Source: Staphylococcus carnosus (GTDB lineage Bacteria > Bacillota > Bacilli > Staphylococcales > Staphylococcaceae). From it: DNA of 64,000 bases. The DNA is taken from the NCBI RefSeq assembly GCF_900458435.1, contig NZ_UHCT01000001.1, positions 2,294,001 to 2,358,000 on the forward strand. The letters are read 5' to 3'. This document shows, one piece after another, positions 54,964 to 64,000 of the stretch (position 1 is the first letter of the stretch; each line of letters starts with the position of its first letter). The notes below the pieces were generated by a model. That model saw nothing but the letters and a program-made list of their open reading frames with translations, ran no database searches and had not been told where the DNA came from. A program made the position numbers and the translations under genes.

Positions 54964-57045
54964 TTATTCACCTTTATTTTTCTTAATGATGTCTTCTGCA
55001 ATTGATTTAGGTACTTCTTCATAGTGATCGAAGTACATAGTGTAAGTTCCGCGACCTTGAGTGTTAGAACGTAATGAAGTTGCGTAACCGAACATTTCTG
55101 AAAGTGGAACGAATGCACGAACCATTTGAGCGTTACCGCGAGCTTCCATACCATCTACGCGTCCACGACGAGATGTTACGTCACCCATGATGTCACCCAT
55201 GTATTCTTCAGGCATTAAGATTTCAACTTTCATCATTGGTTCTAAGATTACTGGATCTGCTACTTTAGCAGCTTCTTTAAGTGCTAATGAAGCAGCGATT
55301 TTGAAGGCCATTTCAGATGAATCGACATCATGGTAAGAACCATCGTAAAGCTTAGCTTTAACGTCGATTAATGGATAACCAGCTACTACACCGTTTTCCA
55401 TAGCATCTTTAAGACCAGCTTCAACTGATGGAATGTATTCACGAGGAACTACACCACCGACGATAGCGTTTTCGAATTCGAAACCAGCGCCGACTTCGTT
55501 CGGTGTGAATTCAATATGAACATCACCATATTGACCACGACCACCAGATTGACGAGAGAATTTACCTTGAACTTTAGCTGGTGTTTTGAATGTTTCACGG
55601 TAAGAAACCATTGGCGCACCAACGTTAGCTTCAACGTTAAATTCTTTTTTCATACGGTCTACAAGGATATCTAAGTGAAGCTCACCCATACCGCCGATGA
55701 TAACTTGTCCAGTTTCTTCATCAGTATGTGCATGGAATGTTGGGTCTTCTTCTTGTAGTTTAACTAAAGCTTGAGTCATTTTATCTTGGTCAGCTTTAGA
55801 TTTTGGTTCTACTGACAAGTGAATAACAGGTTCTGGGAATTCCATTGATTCCAAGATAATGTCATTTTTCTCACCGCATAAAGTGTCACCAGTACCAGTT
55901 TCTTTAAGACCTACCGCAGCAGCGATATCTCCTGAGTAAACTGTGCTGATTTCTTTACGAGTGTTTGCGTGCATTTGTAATAAACGACCTACACGTTCAC
56001 GTTTGTCTTTAGTAGAGTTTTTAACGTATGAACCTGAGTTTAAAGTACCAGAGTACACACGGAAGAATGTTAATTTACCAACATATGGGTCAGTCATAAC
56101 TTTAAATGCTAATGCAGCGAAATCTGCATCATCATCTGCAGGTGCGATAACTTCTTCATCAGGGTTATCAGCATGGTGACCAACGATTGGTTTAACATCT
56201 AATGGTGAAGGCAAGTAGTCAATTACTGCGTCTAACATTAATTGAACACCTTTGTTTTTGAATGCAGTACCGCAAAGTACAGGATAGAATTCAATATCCA
56301 AAGTAGCTTGACGGATTGCTGCTTTCAATTCATCAATAGTGATTTCTTCACCTTCAAGATATTTTTCCATTAAGTCTTCATTAGCTTCAGCAACAGCTTC
56401 GATCAATGATTCACGAGCTTCTGCTGCTTTGTCTTTGTAGTCATCTGGAATTTCAATTTCAACAACTTCTTCACCGAAGTCGCCGTTATATTGATAGCAT
56501 TTCATTGTTACTAAATCAATGATTGCTTCAAATTCGTCTTCTGCACCGATTGGTAATTGAATCGGTTGTGCATTCGCTTGTAAACGGTCATGTAGAGTGC
56601 TTACTGAATATTCGAAGTTAGCACCTAATTTGTCCATTTTGTTAACGAATACGATACGTGGAACACCGTAAGTTGTAGCTTGACGCCAAACTGTTTCAGT
56701 TTGTGGTTCAACACCTGATTGAGCATCAAGTACTGTTACAGCACCATCAAGTACACGTAAAGAACGTTCAACTTCTACTGTGAAGTCTACGTGTCCTGGT
56801 GTATCGATGATGTTTACACGATAATCATGCCATTGTGCAGTTGTAGCTGCAGATGTGATTGTGATACCACGGTCTTGTTCTTGTTCCATCCAGTCCATTT
56901 GTGAAGCCCCTTCGTGAGTTTCACCAATTTTGTGGATACGGCCAGTATAGTACAAGATACGTTCAGTAGTCGTTGTTTTACCAGCGTCAATGTGAGCCAT
57001 GATACCAATGTTACGAGTTTTTTCCAAAGAAAAGTCTCTAGCCAT
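54964..57045 (-). CDS. fusA: Elongation factor G
   Basis: A 693-residue translational GTPase for ribosome translocation and the target of fusidic acid. G1 is [15 protein letters not shown] near residue 16, G2 [12 protein letters not shown]3 [15 protein letters not shown] near 80, and G4 [13 protein letters not shown] near 137. Domains II to V are complete. GGAAGGAG precedes the ATG at 57045; the longer frame is not coding. It is in the str operon between rpsG and tuf. Confidence 0.98.
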   Translation of the reverse strand: MARDFSLEKTRNIGIMAHIDAGKTTTTERILYYTGRIHKIGETHEGASQMDWMEQEQDRGITITSAATTAQWHDYRVNIIDTPGHVDFTVEVERSLRVLDGAVTVLDAQSGVEPQTETVWRQATTYGVPRIVFVNKMDKLGANFEYSVSTLHDRLQANAQPIQLPIGAEDEFEAIIDLVTMKCYQYNGDFGEEVVEIEIPDDYKDKAAEARESLIEAVAEANEDLMEKYLEGEEITIDELKAAIRQATLDIEFYPVLCGTAFKNKGVQLMLDAVIDYLPSPLDVKPIVGHHADNPDEEVIAPADDDADFAALAFKVMTDPYVGKLTFFRVYSGTLNSGSYVKNSTKDKRERVGRLLQMHANTRKEISTVYSGDIAAAVGLKETGTGDTLCGEKNDIILESMEFPEPVIHLSVEPKSKADQDKMTQALVKLQEEDPTFHAHTDEETGQVIIGGMGELHLDILVDRMKKEFNVEANVGAPMVSYRETFKTPAKVQGKFSRQSGGRGQYGDVHIEFTPNEVGAGFEFENAIVGGVVPREYIPSVEAGLKDAMENGVVAGYPLIDVKAKLYDGSYHDVDSSEMAFKIAASLALKEAAKVADPVILEPMMKVEILMPEEYMGDIMGDVTSRRGRVDGMEARGNAQMVRAFVPLSEMFGYATSLRSNTQGRGTYTMYFDHYEEVPKSIAEDIIKKNKGE

Positions 57046-57158
57046 TGTATTGTTTCTCCTTCCAGTAATTACTGAGTAAATACTTTGATATGGCGATGCC
57101 CTAAGCAAGCCTTTGGATGTATACCAAATGGAACAAGCTCAGGGTTAAACCGTTAATC

Positions 57159-57629
57159 TTACCAGCGATAATGTGCGAATGCTTTGTTAGCTTCAGCCAT
57201 TTTATGAGTATCTTCACGTTTCTTAACTGCGCCACCTGTGTTGTTAGCTGCATCTAAGATTTCGTTAGCTAAACGTTCTTCCATAGTTTTTTCACCACGA
57301 AGACGTGAATAGTTAACTAACCAACGTAAACCTAAAGTAGTACGACGTTCTGGACGAACTTCTACTGGTACTTGGTAGTTAGAGCCACCTACACGGCGAG
57401 CTTTAACTTCTAATACTGGCATAATGTTGTTGATAGCTTCTTCGAAAACTTCAATTGCATCACGACCACTACGTTCTTGAACGATGTCGAATGCTGAATA
57501 AAGAATTCTTTGAGCTGTTCCGCGTTTACCATCTAACATGATTTTGTTAATCAATTTAGTCACTAACTTAGAGTTGTGAATTGGATCTGGTAAAACGTCT
57601 CTTTTTGGTACTGATCCTTTACGAGGCAT
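57159..57629 (-). CDS. rpsG: 30S ribosomal protein S7
   Basis: A 156-residue S7, the assembly nucleator of the 30S head. It opens [16 protein letters not shown] and ends KAFAHYRW, with the family block [20 protein letters not shown] near residue 77. GGAGG precedes the ATG. Part of rplGB-rpsL-rpsG-fusA-tuf. Confidence 0.98.
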   Translation of the reverse strand: MPRKGSVPKRDVLPDPIHNSKLVTKLINKIMLDGKRGTAQRILYSAFDIVQERSGRDAIEVFEEAINNIMPVLEVKARRVGGSNYQVPVEVRPERRTTLGLRWLVNYSRLRGEKTMEERLANEILDAANNTGGAVKKREDTHKMAEANKAFAHYRW

Positions 57630-57699
57630 AATCAGAGTCCTCCCTTCATATTATAGTATAATTTCACAATTTATCTCGAAAATTTACGCAATCTTAAAC

Positions 57700-58113
57700 T
57701 TATTTTTTAGGACGTTTTGTTCCGTATAATGAACGGCTTTGCATACGACCTTCAACACCTGAAGTATCAAGTGCACCACGAACGATATGGTAACGCACAC
57801 CAGGTAAGTCTTTTACACGACCTCCACGTACAAGTACAACACTGTGTTCTTGTAAGTTATGACCGATACCAGGGATATATGCGTTAATTTCGATGTTGTT
57901 TGACAAACGAACACGAGCATATTTACGCAATGCTGAGTTAGGTTTTTTAGGTGTCATTGTACCAACACGAGTACATACGCCACGTTTTTGTGGTGAGTTC
58001 AAGTCAGTAAATTGTTTTTTCATACTATTGAAACCTTTGTTCAAAGCAGGTGAATCTGATTTCTTCGCTTTGCTTTTTCTAGGTTTGCGCACTAATTGGT
58101 TAATAGTTGGCAT
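57700..58113 (-). CDS. rpsL: 30S ribosomal protein S12
   Basis: A 137-residue S12, decoding-centre protein. [15 protein letters not shown] and [28 protein letters not shown] are visible; the streptomycin-resistance positions correspond to the lysines in PKKPN and GRVKD, and both read as wild type. GAGGAGG precedes the ATG. Second gene of the operon. Confidence 0.98.
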   Translation of the reverse strand: MPTINQLVRKPRKSKAKKSDSPALNKGFNSMKKQFTDLNSPQKRGVCTRVGTMTPKKPNSALRKYARVRLSNNIEINAYIPGIGHNLQEHSVVLVRGGRVKDLPGVRYHIVRGALDTSGVEGRMQSRSLYGTKRPKK

Positions 58114-58208
58114 TTAAGATGTCCTCCTCTCCTGTTTTATAATCCCACACATCCAGGTGGTTCATTTTTAGAGTAAATAAAATTTAGTAAGCATACACTT
58201 ACTAATTC

Positions 58209-58463
58209 TCATTTCAATAGAGCAACGATAGCTGCGTCTACGTTTATACCTGCATATTCTCCTAAAGCTTTCTTACTTTCGAAAAAAGAAACAGGAATTT
58301 CGCTATGATTGATCTTACTTAATACGTCTGAAAGCAAATAAACTTCAACGTCTTGAGCAATAATCAATGATGTAACTTGGTTTTTATTGAGTGCTTTAAG
58401 CGTCTCTCTCAAACCAACAACACTATGGTGTTTGTTAAAGCGTGCAACTTTTTCATTAGACAT
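58209..58463 (-). CDS. rplGB: Ribosomal L7Ae-like protein (YbxF family)
   Basis: An 84-residue L7Ae/L30e/S12e/Gadd45-fold protein of the YbxF family, a k-turn RNA binder. [17 protein letters not shown] and [15 protein letters not shown] fit the family. GGAGG precedes the ATG. It is first gene of the str operon, upstream of rpsL. The spacer behind rpoC here is enlarged by a frameshifted lipoprotein gene. Confidence 0.93.
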   Translation of the reverse strand: MSNEKVARFNKHHSVVGLRETLKALNKNQVTSLIIAQDVEVYLLSDVLSKINHSEIPVSFFESKKALGEYAGINVDAAIVALLK

Positions 58464-58626
58464 TGACTATCCTCCAAAGCTCTGCTTGCATCAACCTTAA
58501 CTATAATAACACTTATCATAGAGTTCGTCAACACTATCGTTATCATATTGCTCACTTTTCTTATATTAACAAATCTGTACCGCAAGTCAACTTTTTCTGT
58601 TGAATTTTTTGTTCCTAATTTTAGTT

Positions 58627-58657
58627 ACAAAAACAGACCGCATGATTACCGGTCTGC
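58627..58657 (-). terminator. Terminator of the lipoprotein pseudogene
   Basis: GCAGACCG pairs with CGGTCTG on the minus strand, followed by TTTTTG. It separates that unit from the str operon. Confidence 0.85.
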
Positions 58658-58664
58658 ATTTTCT

Positions 58665-58987
58665 CTATTCTTCTTTATCTAATTTGATACCTTTTTTCTT
58701 ACCGTCTTTTCCTTCATATAAAATGAGTTGTTTTTTATCAAATTCATAATTGAATTTTAAAGATTCGCTATCTTCTTTAAAGGTGATTGTTTTTTTATCT
58801 GTATCAATTTTTCCATTGATTTCTAGTGGCGCCCCAAAAGGTGCCACGCTAAGACGAGCTGTTTTTTCTCATTATTTGCAACCAAAGTTACATGTTCCTT
58901 TTTATTTACGTATGTGCCGCCTACTTTATTGCCGCATGCAGCTAAAAGTATGACAAGCAACAAGCTTAATCCTAACAGTTTTTTCAT
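58665..58987 (-). pseudogene. Small lipoprotein gene broken by a frameshift in an A-run
   Basis: The frame starts MKKLLGLSLLLVILLAACGNK, a clear lipoprotein signal with the lipidated Cys at residue 18, behind AGGGGG. After about 42 codons, at a six-A run (58862-58867 on the + strand as Ts), the frame is lost; in the neighbouring frame TARLSVAPFGAPLEINGK continues to a natural stop. One extra A would restore about 107 residues. It lies between rpoC and rplGB, where staphylococci normally have little. Function unknown. Confidence 0.7.
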
Positions 58988-59096
58988 GATGCTGCCCCCT
59001 GTTGATTATTTTCACTGTTACATATATAAACTATACGAATAATAATATATTAACATTCAGTTGATAGCAACATTATATTTACATTCTTATGTCCAA

Positions 59097-59144
59097 TTAA
59101 AAAAGCCAATGCATACTTCTCAAAACAAGAAGCAGCATTGGCTT
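59097..59144 (-). terminator. Terminator behind rpoC
   Basis: AAGCCAATGC pairs with GCATTGGCTT around a long loop with inner GCTTCTTG/GAGAAGT pairing, followed by TTTTTT on the minus strand. Confidence 0.85.
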
Positions 59145-59169
59145 AAATTAATAAAATCTATTTATCATT

Positions 59170-62100
59170 TTATTGTTGTGGTGTATCAGTTGCAGCAATT
59201 TCTTCAATTGCTTCTTCCACCATAGGATCGACATGTTTTTCGTATTTAGCATCGCTATAACGTCTCATGCCTGTACCAGCTGGAATTAATTTACCGATAA
59301 TAACGTTTTCTTTAAGTCCTAGTAAGTCATCACGTTTACCTTTGATTGCAGCATCTGTAAGAACACGAGTTGTTTCTTGGAATGATGCAGCAGACAAGAA
59401 GCTTTCTGTTTCAAGAGACGCTTTAGTAATACCAAGCAATACTGGTTTAGCAGTTGCTGGGCGTTTACGCTCTTTGAATGCTTCACGGTTCGCATCTGTA
59501 AAGTTGTGGATGTCCACAAGTGAACCTGGTAATAATTTAGTGTCACCAGCTTCGATAATACGAACTTTACGTAACATTTGACGTACCATTACCTCAACGT
59601 GTTTATCATCGATTTCAACACCTTGCATACGGTAAACTTTTTGAACTTCTTTAAGCAAGTAGCTTTCTGTTGCATTTAAACCAGCTACTGATAAATAGTT
59701 CTTAGGTTCGATTGAACCTTCAGTTAAGACTTCACCGCGTTCAACATGTTGTCCTTTTTCAACTTTCAAGCGTGAAGTACCTGAAGCAAGATAAGATCTT
59801 GTTTCATTTGCACCTTTAATCACGATTTCTTGTTGACGGTCTTTCGCAAGTTTAATATCTTCAACAGTACCTTCAATGTCAGTAATTACTGCTTGACCTT
59901 TAGGGTTACGTGCTTCGAAGATTTCTTGGATACGTGGAAGACCTTGTGTAATATCGCTTCCGGCTACCCCACCTGTATGGAATGTACGCATTGTAAGCTG
60001 TGTACCAGGTTCACCGATTGATTGTGCAGCGATTGTACCGACTGCTTCACCAACTTCAACTTTTTCACCAGTTGCAAGGTTTTTACCATAACATTTTTCA
60101 CAAACACCATGACGTGTGTTACATGTAAATGCTGAACGGATATACATTTGCTCAATACCAGCATCTGTAATACGTTTTGCAATTTCTGGTGTGATTAATT
60201 GGTCTGGTTCAACTAATACTTCATCTGTTTCAGGATGACGTACAGTTTCTTTAGAATAACGTCCTTCAATACGTTCGATAAATGGTTCGATCATTTCTGT
60301 ACCTTCTTTGATATCAGAAACAAGTAAGCCACGGTCAGTTCCGCAATCTTCTTCACGAACAATAACGTCTTGAGCAACGTCAACCAAACGACGTGTAAGG
60401 TAACCTGAATCGGCAGTTTTAAGTGCTGTATCGGCAAGACCTTTACGCGCACCGTGAGTAGAGATAAAGTATTCTAATACTGTTAAACCTTCACGGAATG
60501 AAGATGTGATCGGCATTTCGATAATTTTACCTGATGGTGCAGCCATTAAACCACGCATACCGGCTAACTGAGTAAAGTTAGATGCGTTACCACGGGCACC
60601 AGAATCACTCATCATGAAGATTGGGTTAGTTTTATCTAGGGATTTCATCAATCTGCTTTGAATTTCATCCTTAGCATCTGTCCAAATTTCAATGACAGCA
60701 TTATAACGTTCATCTTCAGTGATTAAACCACGATTATATTGTTTTTGAACACGTTCTACTAATTTTTCATGTTCATCTAAAATTTCTTGTTTATCTGGTA
60801 ATACGATGATGTCAGATACACCAACAGTAATACCTGCTTTAGAAGAATATTTGAAACCTAAGTCTTTCATACGGTCAAGCATCATAGAAGTATCTGTAAT
60901 GCTAAAGCGGTTGAAGACTTCTGCGATAATATTTCCTAAGAATTTTTTGTTAAATGGTTCTACTAATTCTTGTTCAGCAAAGTACTCTTTCAAGCCGCCT
61001 TCGCCAAGTTCAGTAGCACTTACGAAATATTTATCAGGTGTTTTATCTTCTAAGTTTGATTGTGTTGGTTCGTTAATATAAGCAAATGAATCTGGAATGA
61101 TTTCATTGAAAATTACTTTACCAACTGAAGTAGTAAGAATTTTATTGTTTTGTTCTTCAGTGAATGTTGGGTTATTTAATGAACCAGCATGAAGTCCGAT
61201 ACGAGTGTGTAAGTGAACATAACCGTTTTGGTATGCTTTTAAGACTTCATTTGTGTTATTAAAGATTGCTCCAGTATTCACTGCATCTTTACGTTCTAAA
61301 GTAAGGTAATAGTTACCTAATACCATATCTTGTGATGGCGTAACTACTGGTTTACCATCTTTAGGGTTCAAGATGTTTTGAGCTGCAAGCATCAACATAC
61401 GTGCTTCTGCTTGTGCTTCTTTAGATAAAGGTACGTGTACCGCCATTTGGTCACCATCAAAGTCAGCGTTATATGCTGTTGTTACCAATGGGTGTAAACG
61501 GATGGCACGGCCTTCAACCAATGTCGGTTCGAAAGCTTGGATACCTAATCTATGCAATGTAGGCGCACGGTTCAATAGAACTGGGTGTTCTTTGATAACA
61601 TCTTCTAAAACATCCCATACTTCATCTTCCATACGTTCAATTTTACTTTTTGCATTTTTAATATTTGTTGCAATTTCGCGTTGAACTAATTCTTTCATAA
61701 CGAAAGGTTTGAATAATTCTAACGCCATTTCTTTAGGCAGACCACATTGATACATTTTTAAGCTTGGTCCTACTGCGATAACTGAACGTCCAGAATAGTC
61801 AACACGTTTACCTAATAAGTTTTGACGGAAACGTCCTTGTTTACCTTTCAACATATGTGAAAGTGATTTTAATGGACGGTTACCTGGACCAGTAACTGGA
61901 CGACCACGACGACCGTTATCGATTAAAGCATCAACTGCTTCTTGCAACATACGTTTTTCGTTTTGAACAATGATGCCAGGAGCACCTAAGTCCAATAAAC
62001 GTTTCAAACGATTGTTACGGTTGATAACACGACGATATAAGTCATTCAAGTCACTTGTTGCAAAACGACCACCGTCTAATTGAACCATTGGACGGATTTC

Positions 62101-62808
62101 TGGAGGAATAATTGGAAGTACATCCAAAATCATCCATGAAGGATCGTTACCTGAGTTTCTGAATGATTCAACTACTTCTAAACGTTTAATTGCACGTGTC
62201 AATCTTTGACCAGTAGCTGATTCTAACTCAGTACGCAATTCTTTCAATTCTTCATCTAAATCGATTTCTGATAGTAAATCTTTGATACCTTCAGCACCCA
62301 TTTTAGCAACGAATTGACCAGGATATTTATCATAGTATTCTCTGTATTCTGCTTCAGAAAGCAATGATTTTTTCTCAAGTCCTGTTGGACCTGGATCTAC
62401 AACCACATAAGAAGCAAAATAAATAACTTCTTCTAATGATCTAGGAGACATATCTAATAATAGTCCCATACGACTTGGAATGCCTTTGAAGTACCAAATG
62501 TGTGAAACAGGAGCTGCAAGTTCAATATGCCCCATTCTTTCACGACGTACTTTAGATTTAGTTACTTCAACACCACAACGGTCACAAACCATGCCTTTAT
62601 AACGAACACGTTTATATTTACCGCAACTACATTCCCAATCTTTTGTAGGTCCGAAAATTCTTTCACAGAACAAACCATCTTTTTCAGGTTTTAAAGTACG
62701 ATAGTTGATAGTTTCAGGTTTCTTAACCTCACCATATGACCAAGAACGAATCTTTTCAGGTGAAGCAAGGCCGATTTTCATATAATGGAAATTATTTACA
62801 TCAATCAA
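59170..62808 (-). CDS. rpoC: RNA polymerase subunit beta-prime
   Basis: A 1212-residue beta-prime subunit. The N-terminal zinc finger [20 protein letters not shown] is near residues 60-79, the catalytic [12 protein letters not shown] (Mg-binding aspartates) near 445, and the C-terminal zinc cluster [13 protein letters not shown] near 890. I chose the TTG at 62808, eight bases after AAGGAGG, giving [13 protein letters not shown], identical in register to the S. aureus start. The C-terminal tail is short, as in staphylococci. Rifampicin-independent; it forms an operon with rpoB upstream. Confidence 0.98.
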   Translation of the reverse strand: MIDVNNFHYMKIGLASPEKIRSWSYGEVKKPETINYRTLKPEKDGLFCERIFGPTKDWECSCGKYKRVRYKGMVCDRCGVEVTKSKVRRERMGHIELAAPVSHIWYFKGIPSRMGLLLDMSPRSLEEVIYFASYVVVDPGPTGLEKKSLLSEAEYREYYDKYPGQFVAKMGAEGIKDLLSEIDLDEELKELRTELESATGQRLTRAIKRLEVVESFRNSGNDPSWMILDVLPIIPPEIRPMVQLDGGRFATSDLNDLYRRVINRNNRLKRLLDLGAPGIIVQNEKRMLQEAVDALIDNGRRGRPVTGPGNRPLKSLSHMLKGKQGRFRQNLLGKRVDYSGRSVIAVGPSLKMYQCGLPKEMALELFKPFVMKELVQREIATNIKNAKSKIERMEDEVWDVLEDVIKEHPVLLNRAPTLHRLGIQAFEPTLVEGRAIRLHPLVTTAYNADFDGDQMAVHVPLSKEAQAEARMLMLAAQNILNPKDGKPVVTPSQDMVLGNYYLTLERKDAVNTGAIFNNTNEVLKAYQNGYVHLHTRIGLHAGSLNNPTFTEEQNNKILTTSVGKVIFNEIIPDSFAYINEPTQSNLEDKTPDKYFVSATELGEGGLKEYFAEQELVEPFNKKFLGNIIAEVFNRFSITDTSMMLDRMKDLGFKYSSKAGITVGVSDIIVLPDKQEILDEHEKLVERVQKQYNRGLITEDERYNAVIEIWTDAKDEIQSRLMKSLDKTNPIFMMSDSGARGNASNFTQLAGMRGLMAAPSGKIIEMPITSSFREGLTVLEYFISTHGARKGLADTALKTADSGYLTRRLVDVAQDVIVREEDCGTDRGLLVSDIKEGTEMIEPFIERIEGRYSKETVRHPETDEVLVEPDQLITPEIAKRITDAGIEQMYIRSAFTCNTRHGVCEKCYGKNLATGEKVEVGEAVGTIAAQSIGEPGTQLTMRTFHTGGVAGSDITQGLPRIQEIFEARNPKGQAVITDIEGTVEDIKLAKDRQQEIVIKGANETRSYLASGTSRLKVEKGQHVERGEVLTEGSIEPKNYLSVAGLNATESYLLKEVQKVYRMQGVEIDDKHVEVMVRQMLRKVRIIEAGDTKLLPGSLVDIHNFTDANREAFKERKRPATAKPVLLGITKASLETESFLSAASFQETTRVLTDAAIKGKRDDLLGLKENVIIGKLIPAGTGMRRYSDAKYEKHVDPMVEEAIEEIAATDTPQQ

Positions 62809-62989
62809 GGAGCCTACCTCCTTCAATTTAGATTAGCTGTGCTATTTGATTGATAAATGATCAATAAAATGAAAAATATTCAAGGTGCATATAGACAATG
62901 TTTGGAACTCCAGTGACATTGCCTAATGCTAACCTTTCATATTTGCTTAATTTTTAAATACGCTATTTGCTTATTGAACATTGCATGAA

Positions 62990-64000
<1,011 letters not shown>

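Noticed and set aside
58750..58953. + strand frames opposite the lipoprotein pseudogene and other conserved genes
   Set aside because: They are antisense shadows without ribosome sites or recognisable domains, as with most short frames opposite rpoC, fusA and tuf.

Overview
This window is a chromosomal segment of a low-GC Gram-positive bacterium, almost certainly a Staphylococcus. The genus call rests on several things read together. The isoprenoid genes are arranged mvaK1-mvaD-mvaK2. LipL lies directly behind phosphotransacetylase. HemQ, an Azo1-type azoreductase, hxlA-hxlB and the kbl/threonine-dehydrogenase/ilvE block are all present. The end of the window is the classic rpoB-rpoC and rplGB-rpsL-rpsG-fusA-tuf transcription block. 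Almost every gene has a strong AGGAGG-type ribosome binding site, which allowed many starts (including GTG and TTG) to be refined. I cannot assign the species.

Layout. 1-7.5 kb: a truncated secreted protein, an alpha/beta hydrolase and a HAD protein that both lack usual catalytic residues, an iron/siderophore-type binding lipoprotein plus permease without an ATPase, a DUF1934 protein with argS, and an M20 amidohydrolase. 7.5-11.8 kb: an accessory stretch with a YefM/YoeB toxin-antitoxin pair, a 30-codon membrane-peptide ORF, a MocR-type regulator with clear direct repeats at its own promoter, a decayed fatty-acid desaturase and a LysE exporter. Two related palindromes bracket part of it. 11.8-22.6 kb: housekeeping genes (YwhD, HD hydrolase, GNAT, FMN reductase, DUF1450, mevalonate kinases, lipL, pta, hemQ). 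22.6-23.9 kb: a long gene-poor stretch with a decayed bacteriocin-like gene, a small membrane ORF and a structured RNA candidate with its own -10 box and terminator on the minus strand.

23.9-33.5 kb: a split threonine/serine exporter, a two-TM protein, DedA, an APC permease, ung, pdxK, two structured non-coding elements (one with repeated UGUCCCU loops) and a ProP-like MFS transporter. 33.9-46.1 kb: yojF-bshB2-folE2, nagB, the ribulose monophosphate pair hxlA-hxlB, azo1, tadA, paired deoxynucleoside kinases, several HAD proteins, and ilvE with a near-consensus CodY box. 46.3-53.5 kb: a variable slot holding an S66 (MccF-like) peptidase, threonine dehydrogenase, two GNATs, a choloylglycine-hydrolase family enzyme, kbl and a second M20 amidohydrolase. 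53.5-64 kb: tuf, fusA, rpsG, rpsL, rplGB, a frameshifted lipoprotein gene wedged between the two operons, rpoC and the 3' part of rpoB.

How the genes work together. mvaK1-mvaD-mvaK2 convert mevalonate to isopentenyl diphosphate. pta supplies acetyl-CoA/acetyl phosphate and lipL moves lipoyl/octanoyl groups from GcvH to the E2 enzymes. kbl and threonine dehydrogenase degrade threonine to glycine and acetyl-CoA. hxlA-hxlB with nagB form a small sugar-phosphate cluster. The most interesting unexplained signals are the intergenic RNAs near 23.3 kb and 31.9 kb, the decayed bacteriocin locus next to the first of them, and the small ORF beside the toxin-antitoxin pair.
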